Source: Chrysomallon squamiferum (lineage: Eukaryota > Mollusca > Gastropoda > Neomphalida > Peltospiridae). Taken from it: 12,500 bases of DNA. Of the stretch, positions 1 to 8,369 are shown one piece after another. The stretch's first letter is position 1; each line of letters opens with the position of its first letter. Below the pieces are notes generated by a model that searched no databases, was not told the origin of the DNA, and worked only from the letters and a program-made list of their open reading frames with translations. The stretch covers positions 7,434,989 through 7,447,488 of the forward strand of contig CM022669.1 of assembly GCA_012295275.1 (NCBI GenBank). The letters are read 5' to 3'. Made by a program: the position numbers and the translations under genes.

Positions 1-638
1 TACATTACATGAGTAAATATTATAGTATGTCTGTATACATAGAGATAGATAGATAGATAGATGTATATTTTTGTATATATGTATGTGTGTGTGTATTATG
101 CATTTATTTATTTATTTATTTGTTGTCAATTTTTTCAGTCTTGTGTCAGTATTTCTTTATTTATTCATTTGTTTATTATTGTTGATTTTACAATATGGTT
201 TGTTGTTTTTGCTCTCTGTTTTTTTGTATTCTTTTGTTTTGTTTTATTTTATTTATTTTTTATTTCTTCGGTTTAATTTTTGTTCGATTTGTTTTCGTTT
301 TTATTTTATTTATTTACTTACTTGTCATTGATATTATTTCAATTTATTTCATATCATTTCATTTCATTTTATTTTAATTTATTTTGTTATTATTTTTTTT
401 CTTCATAGTTTTTATTTTACGATTTAAAATAAAATTCTGACATTAGGATAAACAACAACAATAATAATAACAACTGTACAAGCTGTTTTCAGTTTGACTA
501 ATTAAAAAGTAATTAAAAAACCACAATATAAATAAATAAAAAAATGTATGTTTAATATAGTAAAAACAACTACAATACTTTTATAATACAGTTTCAATAA
601 TAATAATATTAGTAATAATAATAATAAGAGTAAAAACA

Positions 639-686
<48 letters not shown>

Positions 687-904
687 AACAACAACCACAG
701 TGACAATAGTAGTTTTAAAAAAAACAATAATACTAATATAATAATATATATATAATGAAAAAAAAAAAAAAAATACTAAATAAAATAAATGCTTTAAATT
801 AAACAAATAATGGTCATAACGTCCAGACCCAACTGCCTTGTTTTGTTTTATTTTCTGTTCTTTATTATTTTTATTTATTTATTTTTTATTTTTTTTATTT
901 TTAT
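1..904. repeat. AT-rich simple-sequence block
   Basis: This stretch is almost wholly low-complexity. It holds a (GATA)n run at about 43-61, TG-rich sequence at 80-95, (TTTA)n at about 100-121, long T-rich sequence interrupted by C and G to about 420, and AAT/TTA trinucleotide sequence from about 455. The purest array is (TTA)n at about 639-683, some 15 units, followed by an ACA-rich patch and an A tract near 759-774. Open frames here encode only Phe/Leu/Tyr/Ile or poly-Asn and are repeat artefacts. I see no gene. Confidence 0.9.
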
Positions 905-1076
905 TTTAAAAAACGTCTGCTAGTCGATGTAGAAATTATGGCTTTGTGGCAGACGTTTTATTCGCTGTTATTTCGTGTTGCGAGCCAATTCGATGGAGCG
1001 GTACAGCCACTGCGATCGTCTCTAACGACTCTGTAACAAATGATCTGCTTGGTCCGTCACGCAGGAGCTGTCAACA

Positions 1077-1084
1077 ATGGCGGC
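1077..1084 (+). promoter_or_regulatory. YY1/Pho-like ATGGCGGC motif (island A, first)
   Basis: The sequence reads CAACAATGGCGGC. It shares the ATGGCGGC core of the YY1 (Drosophila Pleiohomeotic) consensus but differs before the core. It would also start a 31-codon frame (MAARRYESET...) ending at a TAA at 1170-1172, which is too short to call a gene. Binding is inference. Confidence 0.3.
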
Positions 1085-1505
1085 ACGCCGCTACGAATCG
1101 GAAACCGGACTTTTGCTTTCATATTCCAGGTCTCTCTCCATTTCCGGAGTCTGGAACAGCGATCTGAATTAATTTCTTTGTTTTGTGCTCTCCGCTCCCT
1201 CTTTATTAGTTTTCGTGAAACCGAGGATGGCCGAGTTGTTTCCGGTAGCAAAGCAATTACCACCTCGGCGCAAGTCGCGTGTAAACCGATCGTTCGCCGA
1301 GTTTTCACGAAGAAAGAAAATAGACTACTAATTGAAAATGACGAAGGCAGACGGAAAGGAAAGGGAGGCACGGGTTTGTCAAACGTTGACGCAGTCTCGG
1401 TGATTTCTCTTCAGATACATTCGCAGTAAAAACGAAACTATTTATAGCCGTCCGACACATTTCGTTTTCAAACAATATCGTTTTACGCAATCTGATACTT
1501 ACAAA

Positions 1506-1517
1506 CAATATGGCGGC
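1506..1517 (+). promoter_or_regulatory. YY1/Pho-like CAATATGGCGGC motif (island A, second)
   Basis: The 12-mer differs from the known YY1 consensus CAAGATGGCGGC at one base. It lies about 50 bp before the 31-T tract, inside the CpG-containing part of island A. The frame it opens stops after six codons, so it is not a coding start. Confidence 0.4.
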
Positions 1518-1567
1518 GACTGCGATTTAAGCTTGGGCATGCGCCGCCCGTATGTTGGTTCTTCCGC

Positions 1568-1568
<1 letters not shown>

Positions 1569-1599
<31 letters not shown>
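1569..1599. repeat. Poly-T tract, 31 nt
   Basis: An uninterrupted T tract follows CCGCG and precedes CGTATCC. It may be a homopolymer slippage product or the complement of an old retroposon A-tail. No flanking target-site duplication is obvious. Confidence 0.9.
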
Positions 1600-1865
1600 C
1601 GTATCCGAAACCATTTCCGCTTGCTGGGTGGATCATTTAGCTAGAACGCTCTACGTTTAAGTTTTATTTGTATCTCTGCTACTAATGCGGGTGAGAATAA
1701 CAGGAATTTTCGTGTTGTTAATTAAACCTGTCGTTTGTGTTGTGGAGTCACAAGATCACATTTTGTCTGTTAACAAAGGAAGAGTATTACACTGGTATTA
1801 GTCAGAGACCAGAATTCATAAATCTTTAAACTCGCGTCGTTCGTTTTACTGATGCGGTTAAAATT

Positions 1866-1869
1866 TCAT

Positions 1870-1900
<31 letters not shown>

Positions 1901-2091
1901 TTCTTCGTTTAGTGATTCATTAATACTTTTTTTTTTTTTTTTCTTTCGTTAATTTACATTTTCTTTATTCACTTTCATTTATTTCTCTATTCATTTCTCT
2001 TTCTTCGTTTCTTTCAATCATTATTCAGTTATTCGTTATTATATATTTGCTTCTTTACTTACTTACTTATTTATTTATTTATTTATCTGTT

Positions 2092-2176
<85 letters not shown>

Positions 2177-2270
2177 GTAAATTTCATAACTGGTTAAATG
2201 GCGTTAATATTTTAATTTTAATTTTTTTTTTTAGTTAAATATTTTTACGTATTCCAAGGCAACTAATCTC
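1866..2270. repeat. T-rich, (TTTA)n and (TTA)n block
   Basis: The block contains a 27-T tract at 1873-1899, a 16-T tract at 1927-1942, CT/ATT-rich sequence, (ACTT)3 near 2057-2068, (TTTA)n at about 2066-2131, and (TTA)n at about 2130-2171 adjoining it directly. Compound arrays of this kind arise by replication slippage. The poly-Leu frame across it is an artefact. Confidence 0.9.
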
Positions 2271-3158
2271 TAACATTTCACCTGGATAAAACCAACACGC
2301 TCAACAAGTGTATGTAGTGGCACACCTACAGATTTTGGACCCTAAGGTTTCGACTGATTATGGGGTCCGTCGCAAGCAGGAACGAGATTGGAGTAACCAC
2401 TTCTATTTTTCCAAGACAAATCATCATTAATCAAAAAAAAAAACCCCAAAACCCAAACATTTAATACGGTTTCTCCGATTTAGAAGCAAATGAGAACTAA
2501 ATTCGCATACCGGGTTCTTTTTTGGTGGTTTGGGGTCCTTAATCTTAAGGTTCAACAGTTTTGAATCTCAGAATATAAACTGGATATTTGTAATAGTATA
2601 TTCATTACATTTTTTGTTTGTATTGTAACAGAAATTCTCTATTTCAGTCACGATTTTTGTAACGTTATTTCTTAATACAATTAAACTGTTTGAAACAACC
2701 TTGACACAGTATTCTGAAATAGTCTTCTCGTGATACACAAAGCTAAATAACTATTTATAATCTTAACATAACCATTTGGTTACAACTAATATCAGAAATC
2801 CTATATGATATATAATCAGTTAGTAATACCAGCTACGAATCCTGTAATCTGCATTCTATATTTACTACATGAAAAAACTGTTTTATTATAAAAGTGTACA
2901 GCATAACCTGTAGTTTTAAAACAAGAAAAAACAAACATTACACAATTTATTTATGTAACCTGTAATATCAACGGACAGCGCCTCACACGGACAGAACGAC
3001 AACCCAGTGACCACACTGACCACACTCTGACCACAAACGGAATATGTTAGAAAATAGTTTTAGCTGGAAAAACTATTAAAATCATAAAATGAGAGAAAAA
3101 ACAAAACAAATAAAACTCAGACAGAGTATTTCATACAAAATGTGAGTCTTTTGGAAAT
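2271..3158. other. Unique AT-rich intergenic stretch
   Basis: This is mostly non-repetitive AT-rich sequence with no frame of useful length. A similar GGGGTCC-type segment occurs at about 2361-2367 and 2532-2538, and a related GGACCCTAAGG lies near 2337. These might be remnants of a decayed repeat, but the similarity is too short to classify. The most structured part is the CA-containing segment at 2971-3040: a repeated ACGGACAG (2971 and 2988), then three TGACCACA octamers. Confidence 0.5.
3008..3035 (-). promoter_or_regulatory. Cluster of three TGACCACA (RUNX-like) sites
   Basis: TGACCACA starts at 3008, 3017 and 3028, so three copies lie within 28 bp at 9- and 11-bp spacing. The reverse complement TGTGGTCA contains TGTGGT, the core recognised by RUNX/Runt-domain factors. 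It could be a homotypic binding cluster, or a short tandem repeat of a 9-11 bp unit with no regulatory role. The sequence alone cannot decide. Confidence 0.35.
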
Positions 3159-3351
3159 AAAAAAAAAAAAAAAAAAAAATAGTATAATGTTTTATTTATT
3201 ATTTTTATTTTTGTTTTATTTAATTATTTTTTTTTTTTATTTATTATTTAAGTACTCGATTTATTTTATCTTATTTTTTTTTTATTTCCTGTAAATACAA
3301 AAATGTAACTATTTCCTTTTGTTTCTTCTTTTACCTTTTTTGGTTTTTATC

Positions 3352-3430
<79 letters not shown>

Positions 3431-3471
3431 CGTTTATTTTATTTTATTTATTTATTTATTTTCTTTTTCCG
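3159..3471. repeat. Poly-A, T-rich and (TTA)n/poly-T block
   Basis: This begins with a 21-A tract at 3159-3179, continues as T-rich sequence, then (TTA)n from about 3357 to 3399 running straight into a 31-T tract at 3400-3430, and ends in (TTTA)-like sequence. It is noncoding. The (TTA)n array is complementary to the (AAT)n arrays that begin near 3790, so a transcript crossing both could fold back on itself. Confidence 0.9.
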
Positions 3472-3780
3472 TCCCCAGAAAGGGGAATGGTCTGATTTTA
3501 AAGATAATAGTGCACAAAGATATGGATACGCTGTTGTTTGTGAGCTAGGTTCAAAATTCAGTGACGCTCAAAAGTAAACATGATGTCCCAAATAAAGAAA
3601 AATACCGCAAATACGTCAGAAATTATCATAAAATAAAGCAGCACCGAGTGGTCGTATTTACAACATAGCACAAGTTAATTTTCTAAATTTGTGCTTGTCA
3701 GGTTATAAACTTCGTCTTGTAACAGTTGGTGTTTTCTCAGACTTAGTCGCAGAATTTCGTTGTTCAGTTCCATTTTGAAC
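3472..3780. other. Unique island between complementary TTA and AAT arrays
   Basis: This is non-repetitive sequence with no long frame. Visible short matches are GTAAACA (forkhead core) at 3574-3580, a TCGTATTT octamer near 3653 that recurs in island B near 4926, and AACAGTTGG (Myb-like) near 3721. Complementary trinucleotide arrays flank it on both sides. It may be a regulatory element, but the evidence is weak. Confidence 0.3.
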
Positions 3781-3786
3781 TCAAAT

Positions 3787-3789
3787 TAA

Positions 3790-3826
<37 letters not shown>

Positions 3827-3933
3827 TAACCAAACAAACTAATAATAATAGTAATAATAACGATAATGATAATAATAATAATAAAATAAAATAACCAAAC
3901 AAATAAATAATAATAGTAATAATAACGATAATG

Positions 3934-3996
<63 letters not shown>

Positions 3997-4000
3997 GATG
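3787..4000. repeat. (AAT)n arrays with a 65-bp tandem duplication
   Basis: The region is (AAT)n microsatellite interrupted by AACCAAACAAA and AACGATAATGAT. The interruptions occur twice at exactly 65 bp spacing: AAAATAACC starts at 3823 and 3888, and CGATAATGAT at 3861 and 3926. This defines a tandem duplication of about 3823-3887 and 3888-3952. The copies are nearly identical (C/A and small length differences), so the event looks recent. Confidence 0.85.
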
Positions 4001-4615
4001 ATGAAATGAGAAATTTAATAAAATATAATACTTCTAAATTTACGTCTTAGATTACTTTCATGTTGTTACAATTTTTTTTTAGTTACAAATGACTGTTTAT
4101 CACACTTTTGTATGACCATGATGATGATGATGATGGTGATGTTGTAACTAGCTGTTTGCAAATATTTTATTTATTAATTTAAGAAATAATTAAATTTAGG
4201 GCGCGTTTAAATATTTGGAAATCCTAATGATTGTTTTTAAAATTGAAAACAGTCTTGTACGTTTTGTTAATTTTTTTCTTTTTGTAAATCAGATTAATGT
4301 TTGGCAAATTCATTGACTTTCCTAGATTCGAACAATGAAGTCTCAATTCGTTATTCTTCTTAAAATAACATACAAAAAAAAATGATTTTACATTAAATAA
4401 TAATAATAAGGTGAAAAAATCACAAAACAGAAAGAAACAAAAAATAAACACCTTTTCTATTTCCAAAGTATACTTTTAATTAGCTCTATTTACTCACGAC
4501 TCTGGAATTATGGGTATTTGTTTATTTTCCACTTAACTTGTATAATTAGCTATCCGAGTCAATCAGAAACAAGAGTGACAATTATTTTATTCGCTTTCAT
4601 ATCGACTTTTTGTAA

Positions 4616-4619
<4 letters not shown>
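4001..4619. other. AT-rich sequence with (ATG)n microsatellite; no gene seen
   Basis: Low-GC unique sequence holding an (ATG)n run at about 4117-4142. A reverse-strand frame of 80 codons at 4224-4466 is rich in Phe, Lys and Asn and matches nothing. A GTTCGAATC reverse-strand motif near 4325 resembles a tRNA B box, but no A box or cloverleaf accompanies it. I see no supported gene. Confidence 0.6.

Positions 4620-4661
<42 letters not shown>
4620..4661. repeat. Poly-T tract, 42 nt
   Basis: This is the longest homopolymer in the window, directly left of CpG-containing island B. Exact length is likely to be unstable between individuals and is prone to sequencing error. Confidence 0.9.
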
Positions 4662-5290
4662 CAAAACATTTTCCTTCTGCGATAACAAAATAGCCATTTC
4701 GTACAAAATTAACCGGCTACCGTTCCATCATTGGTGACAGGAGAAATTAACTCTAGCCAACAAACCGTTCTCAATTAAAAATGTAATTTTCGCTGAAATC
4801 CCAGCGCAGGGCCCATCGACTCCGGCAACGTTACCATTTGATCTCTGCTGTTCGAGCGGCCACGAAGACAAAACGAGCGAGGATTTAACACAAAAACCTC
4901 GAGGCAATAAAATGCATTTTGTCGGGTCGTATTTTAACGGCCGCGGCGGCCATCTTGACATGTGTAAGTTGTTCTCTCGGTGCGGTGTATGTCTCTTCAT
5001 TGTCCGCGTTAACTGCAGACGCTGAGGCGATTAGCACCAATCGCGACCTTATGGCTCAAATCTCGTTCTGTTTGATGTCACTTAATAATAATAATAATGA
5101 AAAAAACACCGACGACGCAACCAGCAATACATTCAGTGGCTTTCGCTCGAATATTGCTTCCCGACTCGGTAACTGACAGCTAATCCGCGATTCTCACCTC
5201 ATTAACACGTGCACTTGACGAAAGTTTGATTACCTAAACGCCGGACGAAACGACGTTATATTATTTCACGAATGAGCTGTCTATAAATAG
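4662..5290. other. Unique CpG-rich island B
   Basis: This has the strongest local G+C enrichment outside the otp gene, with many CpGs and a GC-rich core ACGGCCGCGGCGGCC at about 4937-4951. Next to the core, on the reverse strand, is CAAGATGGCCGC, one base from the YY1 consensus. A CCAAT pentamer (CACCAATCGCG) lies near 5037. Frames of 85-90 codons are open on both strands and look like compositional by-products. The combination resembles a CpG-type promoter, possibly firing leftward, or a Polycomb/YY1-type regulatory element. No protein family supports an exon. Confidence 0.45.
4946..4957 (-). promoter_or_regulatory. YY1/Pho-like CAAGATGGCCGC motif (island B)
   Basis: Read on the reverse strand, the 12-mer matches the YY1 consensus CAAGATGGCGGC at 11 of 12 bases and includes the GCCAT core of Drosophila Pho sites. 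In animal promoters this motif often sits just after the transcription start in the sense direction, which would imply leftward transcription. The ATG within it opens a 22-codon frame (MAAAAVKIRPDKM...) that stops at 4885-4887. Confidence 0.45.
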
Positions 5291-5443
5291 AAGTGTGGTT
5301 AATATACGTATATACGAATATATATATATATATATATATATATAGTTGAGCTGATAAAACATTTCAATAGTAGTATTTTTTTTTTTTTTTTATTTACTTA
5401 TTTATTTTATTTATTATTATAATTATAATTATTATTATTATTA

Positions 5444-5477
<34 letters not shown>

Positions 5478-5580
5478 CATCATCATCATCGTCGTTAGTA
5501 TTATTATTATTTTATTTATTTATTTATTTATTTCGTTCTATTTGATAGTCTTACATTTTTTTTTTTTTTTTTGCACTGAT
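5291..5580. repeat. (TA)n, poly-T, (TTA)n/(ATC)n and (TTTA)n block
   Basis: Contains (TA)n at about 5319-5344, a 16-T tract at 5376-5391, TTTA and TTA arrays to about 5477, a (CAT)n patch near 5478-5490, more TTA/TTTA to about 5533, and a 17-T tract at 5556-5572. Noncoding. Confidence 0.9.
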
Positions 5581-5615
5581 ACTTTCGCCATTACTTTTGT
5601 TGAACAGAAAAGAAA

Positions 5616-5691
<76 letters not shown>

Positions 5692-5826
5692 TAACAATAA
5701 TAATTAATTAATTAATAATTATAATGATAAATAAATAATTTATTTAAAAAGAATGTGCAAATTATAGAGAAATGAATATTTAATGTTATATGAAGATAAT
5801 AATAAAAAAAAAAAAAAAAAAAAAAA
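5616..5826. repeat. (AAT)n array and poly-A tract
   Basis: (AAT)n runs from about 5618 to 5705 with small interruptions, followed by AT-rich sequence and a 23-A tract at 5804-5826. This array is complementary to the (TTA)n arrays at 5423-5477, about 140 bp away, forming a potential long hairpin. Confidence 0.9.
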
Positions 5827-6376
5827 TGTGTTATAAACAAGTCCTGTTGATATTATTTTTAGATCAGATTAAAACATGGGGATTACTGATTATAAAGCAC
5901 TACATAACGTGTTGTAGATTTCATTATAATTAATTTTATTTACAATATTTTAAACTAGCTTTTTATTTTTTTATTTTAGCCATGCTTGTCATCATCACCG
6001 TCGTCAGCATCATCATCGTCATCAACATCGTCAACATCACTATTTTATTTTCTCGTTCTGATTACTTGTACAGGGCGTATAGTCTTTTGTAAAATTATTA
6101 TTATTTTTATATTTTTTTAGTTTCTCCGCCTCAAATCATTATTCTTCCCTTTGCATTTTCATTTCTCCAGATTATTCTTTGTTAATGTCTTCTTTTTCTT
6201 CTTCTTCTTCATCATTATCATCATTATAATCATCATTATTATCATCATCATAATTAGTCTTATAATCATTATTTATTATTATTATTATTATTATTACCGT
6301 TATTATTTCATTATCATTTTTATTATCATCATCATCATTTTTATTCTATCATTATTATTATTATTATTATTATTAT

Positions 6377-6424
<48 letters not shown>

Positions 6425-6476
6425 CAGTGGTAGTAGTAATAGTAGAAGTAGTTGTAGTAACAATATATTACTGACC
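5827..6476. repeat. AT-rich sequence with (CAT)n, (TTA/TCA)n and (TAG)n arrays
   Basis: After about 150 bp of unremarkable AT-rich sequence come CAT/GTC trinucleotides at about 5988-6040, then T-rich sequence. A compound (ATT)/(ATC) array spans about 6190-6376 and passes abruptly into (TAG)n at about 6377-6440. The predicted poly-Ile/Tyr/Val frame through it is a microsatellite artefact. Confidence 0.9.
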
Positions 6477-6699
6477 AGTGAGGTTTTGGAAACTAAGTCC
6501 GTAACATCGTTTTTAAATTTCTAAAAAAAAAACATCCTTTAATTAAATTTAGCTTAAGAAAATAAATTTAATCATTTCAAAATTGTCAGTTTTATTTTTG
6601 TACATATATAACAAGAAGCAAAAAAAAAAAAAAAAAAAAATGACGCAAATACGTGATAATTTGCCATATTATAAATGTATTTTAATCTGAATATAACAG
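6477..6699. other. AT-rich spacer with 21-nt poly-A tract
   Basis: Low-GC sequence with a 21-A tract at 6620-6640. I see no coding or structured element in it. Confidence 0.6.
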
Positions 6700-6825
6700 T
6701 AATACAATGTCGTACGAAGCTGTCAAAAAGTTCAGCTTCTTGGTTCTTGATTTTTACATGGAGCTGTCGCTGATTACAACATTACGAAAGACGAACCACC
6801 GAAAACTAATGTAACAGAAGTTGCC

Positions 6826-6843
6826 TGACAATTTTGATGGATG
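6826..6843 (+). promoter_or_regulatory. Meis half-site plus PBX-HOX-like TGATGGATG
   Basis: TGACA at 6826-6830 is followed after 4 bp by TGATGGATG. The second part matches nine bases of TGATGGATGG, the known labial/Hoxb1-type PBX-HOX site, and TGACA is the core of TALE (Meis/Homothorax) sites. Such close pairs are known in Hox-TALE enhancers. Activity here is inference. Confidence 0.35.
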
Positions 6844-6899
6844 TAACGTTTCTAAGATTAAACGTACGTCACTACCAATTTTTTTGTCTTTGGTTAAAA

Positions 6900-6907
6900 A
6901 TGGCGGC
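6900..6907 (+). promoter_or_regulatory. YY1/Pho-like ATGGCGGC motif (island C)
   Basis: The context AAAAATGGCGGCC fits the YY1 core, and its reverse complement fits the Pho pattern GCCATTTT. It is the fourth occurrence of this motif type in the window, again within a unique CpG-containing island. Confidence 0.4.
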
Positions 6908-7070
6908 CAGTGACCATGGAACCAAAATCAGATCTGCGGGCAATGTGAGCGTTGATGTTTGTCACAACTTTCCGATGATCTTTGCTGTGACACTTTGTAA
7001 CGTTTCTCAGCTGTGAAGCAATATTAGATTCTGTGTCTCGGTTTATCCGTAAAGCAATGGCCTAGAATGC

Positions 7071-7660
7071 ACAGAAAGTTTACTTTATTTTATTTATTTA
7101 TTAACTCATCATTATAATTTTATAAATAATCTAATGTGTTTTTTGGGGGATTTATTTACAGATTATCCTGTATGGCTATGATTTAACACACACACACACA
7201 CACACACACACATAGGTTTTCGTAAATATATTCATATGAAGCTATCAAAAATATTAGATTAGACTTGTTTTTGGAATATTACATTTAAAGGCATAATTTG
7301 TCACAGAGAGAGAGTATATATATATATATATATATTATTACTATACACACACACACAAACACACACACACACACACATATACATGTTTATACACTGAGAA
7401 TAAAATAATTTGCTAACAACTTACAAATGTCCTGATTGTATGTATTTATAGATGTTTTTGTTTATTATTTAAAACAACGGATATTACGAAAGATATAATA
7501 AAAAGAATAAATAAAAATAATAAAAATGTATTGTCTAAACCCCAAAAAGTCCTTTATTAATCGAATCCTATACGATACCGACAAATTAATGGGTTTTTCG
7601 TTTTTAAATACTATTCTCTTCTAATTGTGCTGTAAATAAGTGCGCGTGTATGTGTGTGTT
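7071..7660. repeat. AT-rich sequence with (CA)n, (GA)n and (TA)n microsatellites
   Basis: Holds (CA)n at about 7187-7212, a compound (GA)/(TA) run at about 7304-7334, an interrupted (CA)n at about 7345-7377, and TG-rich sequence at about 7642-7660. The remainder is low-complexity AT-rich sequence without a gene. Confidence 0.85.
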
Positions 7661-8040
7661 TTTAAGAGAATGAAGGTGTGTTTATTTTTCTGTTGTGTCT
7701 TTTTTATAACTGTAACGTGACGAGAGAGAAAATACATTTTTTTACACTTATTTCTAGCAGAAAAAAAAGACGTTTATGTGAACTTTCCTAATTTAATTTA
7801 AAAATTATTAAGAAAATTCTAAGTAAGCATGAGGTTATAAGTTAGTAAAAGAAAAAAAGAGTACAAAATATTACAGTAAACTTGATAAAAATTAATTTAT
7901 TTTTAAATAAGATGTTAAGATATTAACAGTTTATAAATAATTCTCCCTAAATAGACTGATACATTTTTTTTTTAAATTTAAATTCCATGTTACAGTAGCA
8001 TAACAATCTGACAGATAAATGTAAACTAGGTCACCTTGAA
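7661..8040. other. AT-rich spacer; weak nuclear-receptor-like site
   Basis: Low-GC unique sequence with no coding frame. At 8028-8039 AGGTCACCTTGA reads TCAAGGTGACCT on the reverse strand, one base from the FTZ-F1/ERR-type TCAAGGTCA, and also contains an AGGTCA half-site. TGACAGAT at 8009-8016 is Meis-like. Both are single short matches. Confidence 0.35.
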
Positions 8041-8211
8041 ATTTGTTTATTATTATCATTTATATTATTATTATTATTATTATTATTATCATCATATTAT
8101 TATTAAATTAACTGAAAATATCTAGATGTTTATGTTCAAATAAAATAAATTAAATTTTAGTTATTATTGTTATTGTTGTTATTATTATTATTATTATTAT
8201 TGTTGTTATTG

Positions 8212-8272
<61 letters not shown>

Positions 8273-8320
8273 TAGTATTAGTACTAGTAATAGTAGTAGT
8301 AATAGCAGTATCAACAAAAC
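8041..8320. repeat. (TTA)n arrays with TTG and TAG interruptions
   Basis: A shorter (TTA)n array at about 8049-8105 precedes a long one at about 8161-8270, which has TTG interruptions and degenerates into (TAG)n-like sequence. The poly-Leu frame is an artefact. Confidence 0.9.
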
Positions 8321-8369
8321 AAAAGATTTTTTCCACGCTTAGACTAAAATAAGCAATATTAAAATCAGA

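Larger units (their letters stand above)
905..1860. other. Unique CpG-containing island A
   Basis: This is the first non-repetitive stretch. It has markedly more G+C and many CpGs compared with its flanks, and is interrupted only by a 31-T tract at 1569-1599. It contains a CCAAT pentamer near 983 and two ATGGCGGC motifs, at 1077-1084 and 1510-1517. The second sits in CAATATGGCGGC, one base from the YY1 consensus. One frame (1040-1429, +) is open for 129 codons from an ATG, but the peptide matches no family I know, and overlapping frames on both strands are also open, as expected in a GC-richer patch. A distal promoter, an enhancer or an unrecognised first exon are all possible. Confidence 0.5.
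6700..7070. other. Unique island C, candidate regulatory element
   Basis: A non-repetitive island between repeat blocks with several strong motif matches. CTGTCAA at 6720-6726 is a Meis/Prep consensus. CCTGACA ending at 6830 precedes TGATGGATG at 6835-6843, a PBX-HOX-like sequence, by 4 bp. AAAAATGGCGGCC at 6896-6908 is YY1-like. A 12-mer TGTAACGTTTCT occurs at 6842-6853 and again at 6996-7007. A + frame from the ATG at 6900 has a good Kozak context and reads MAASDHGTKIRSAGN... for 38 codons to TGA at 7014-7016, with a possible donor (GTGAGC) at 6945. I know no homologue. An enhancer is more likely than an exon. Confidence 0.45.

Noticed and set aside
639-683. CRISPR-like or other spaced repeat among (TTA)n runs
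   Set aside because: The arrays are pure microsatellites without unique spacers, in an animal genome.
2337-2545. Possible decayed transposon marked by repeated GGGGTCC words
   Set aside because: Similarity is limited to 7-8 bases, without terminal repeats, target duplication or coding remnants.
4318-4335. Reverse-strand tRNA B-box-like GTTCGAATC
   Set aside because: No A box at proper spacing and no acceptor or anticodon stem could be drawn, so neither a tRNA nor a tRNA-derived SINE is supported.
4728-5176. Overlapping 85-90 codon frames on both strands of island B
   Set aside because: No family similarity or convincing splice structure was seen; open frames are expected by composition in this GC-richer patch.
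6151-6474. 107-codon + frame with poly-Ile, poly-Tyr and poly-Val
   Set aside because: It is a translation of (ATT)/(ATC) and (TAG)-phase trinucleotide arrays, with no non-repeat domain.
8167-8352. Poly-Leu frame that could look like a signal or membrane peptide
   Set aside because: It is a (TTA)n microsatellite read in the Leu frame.
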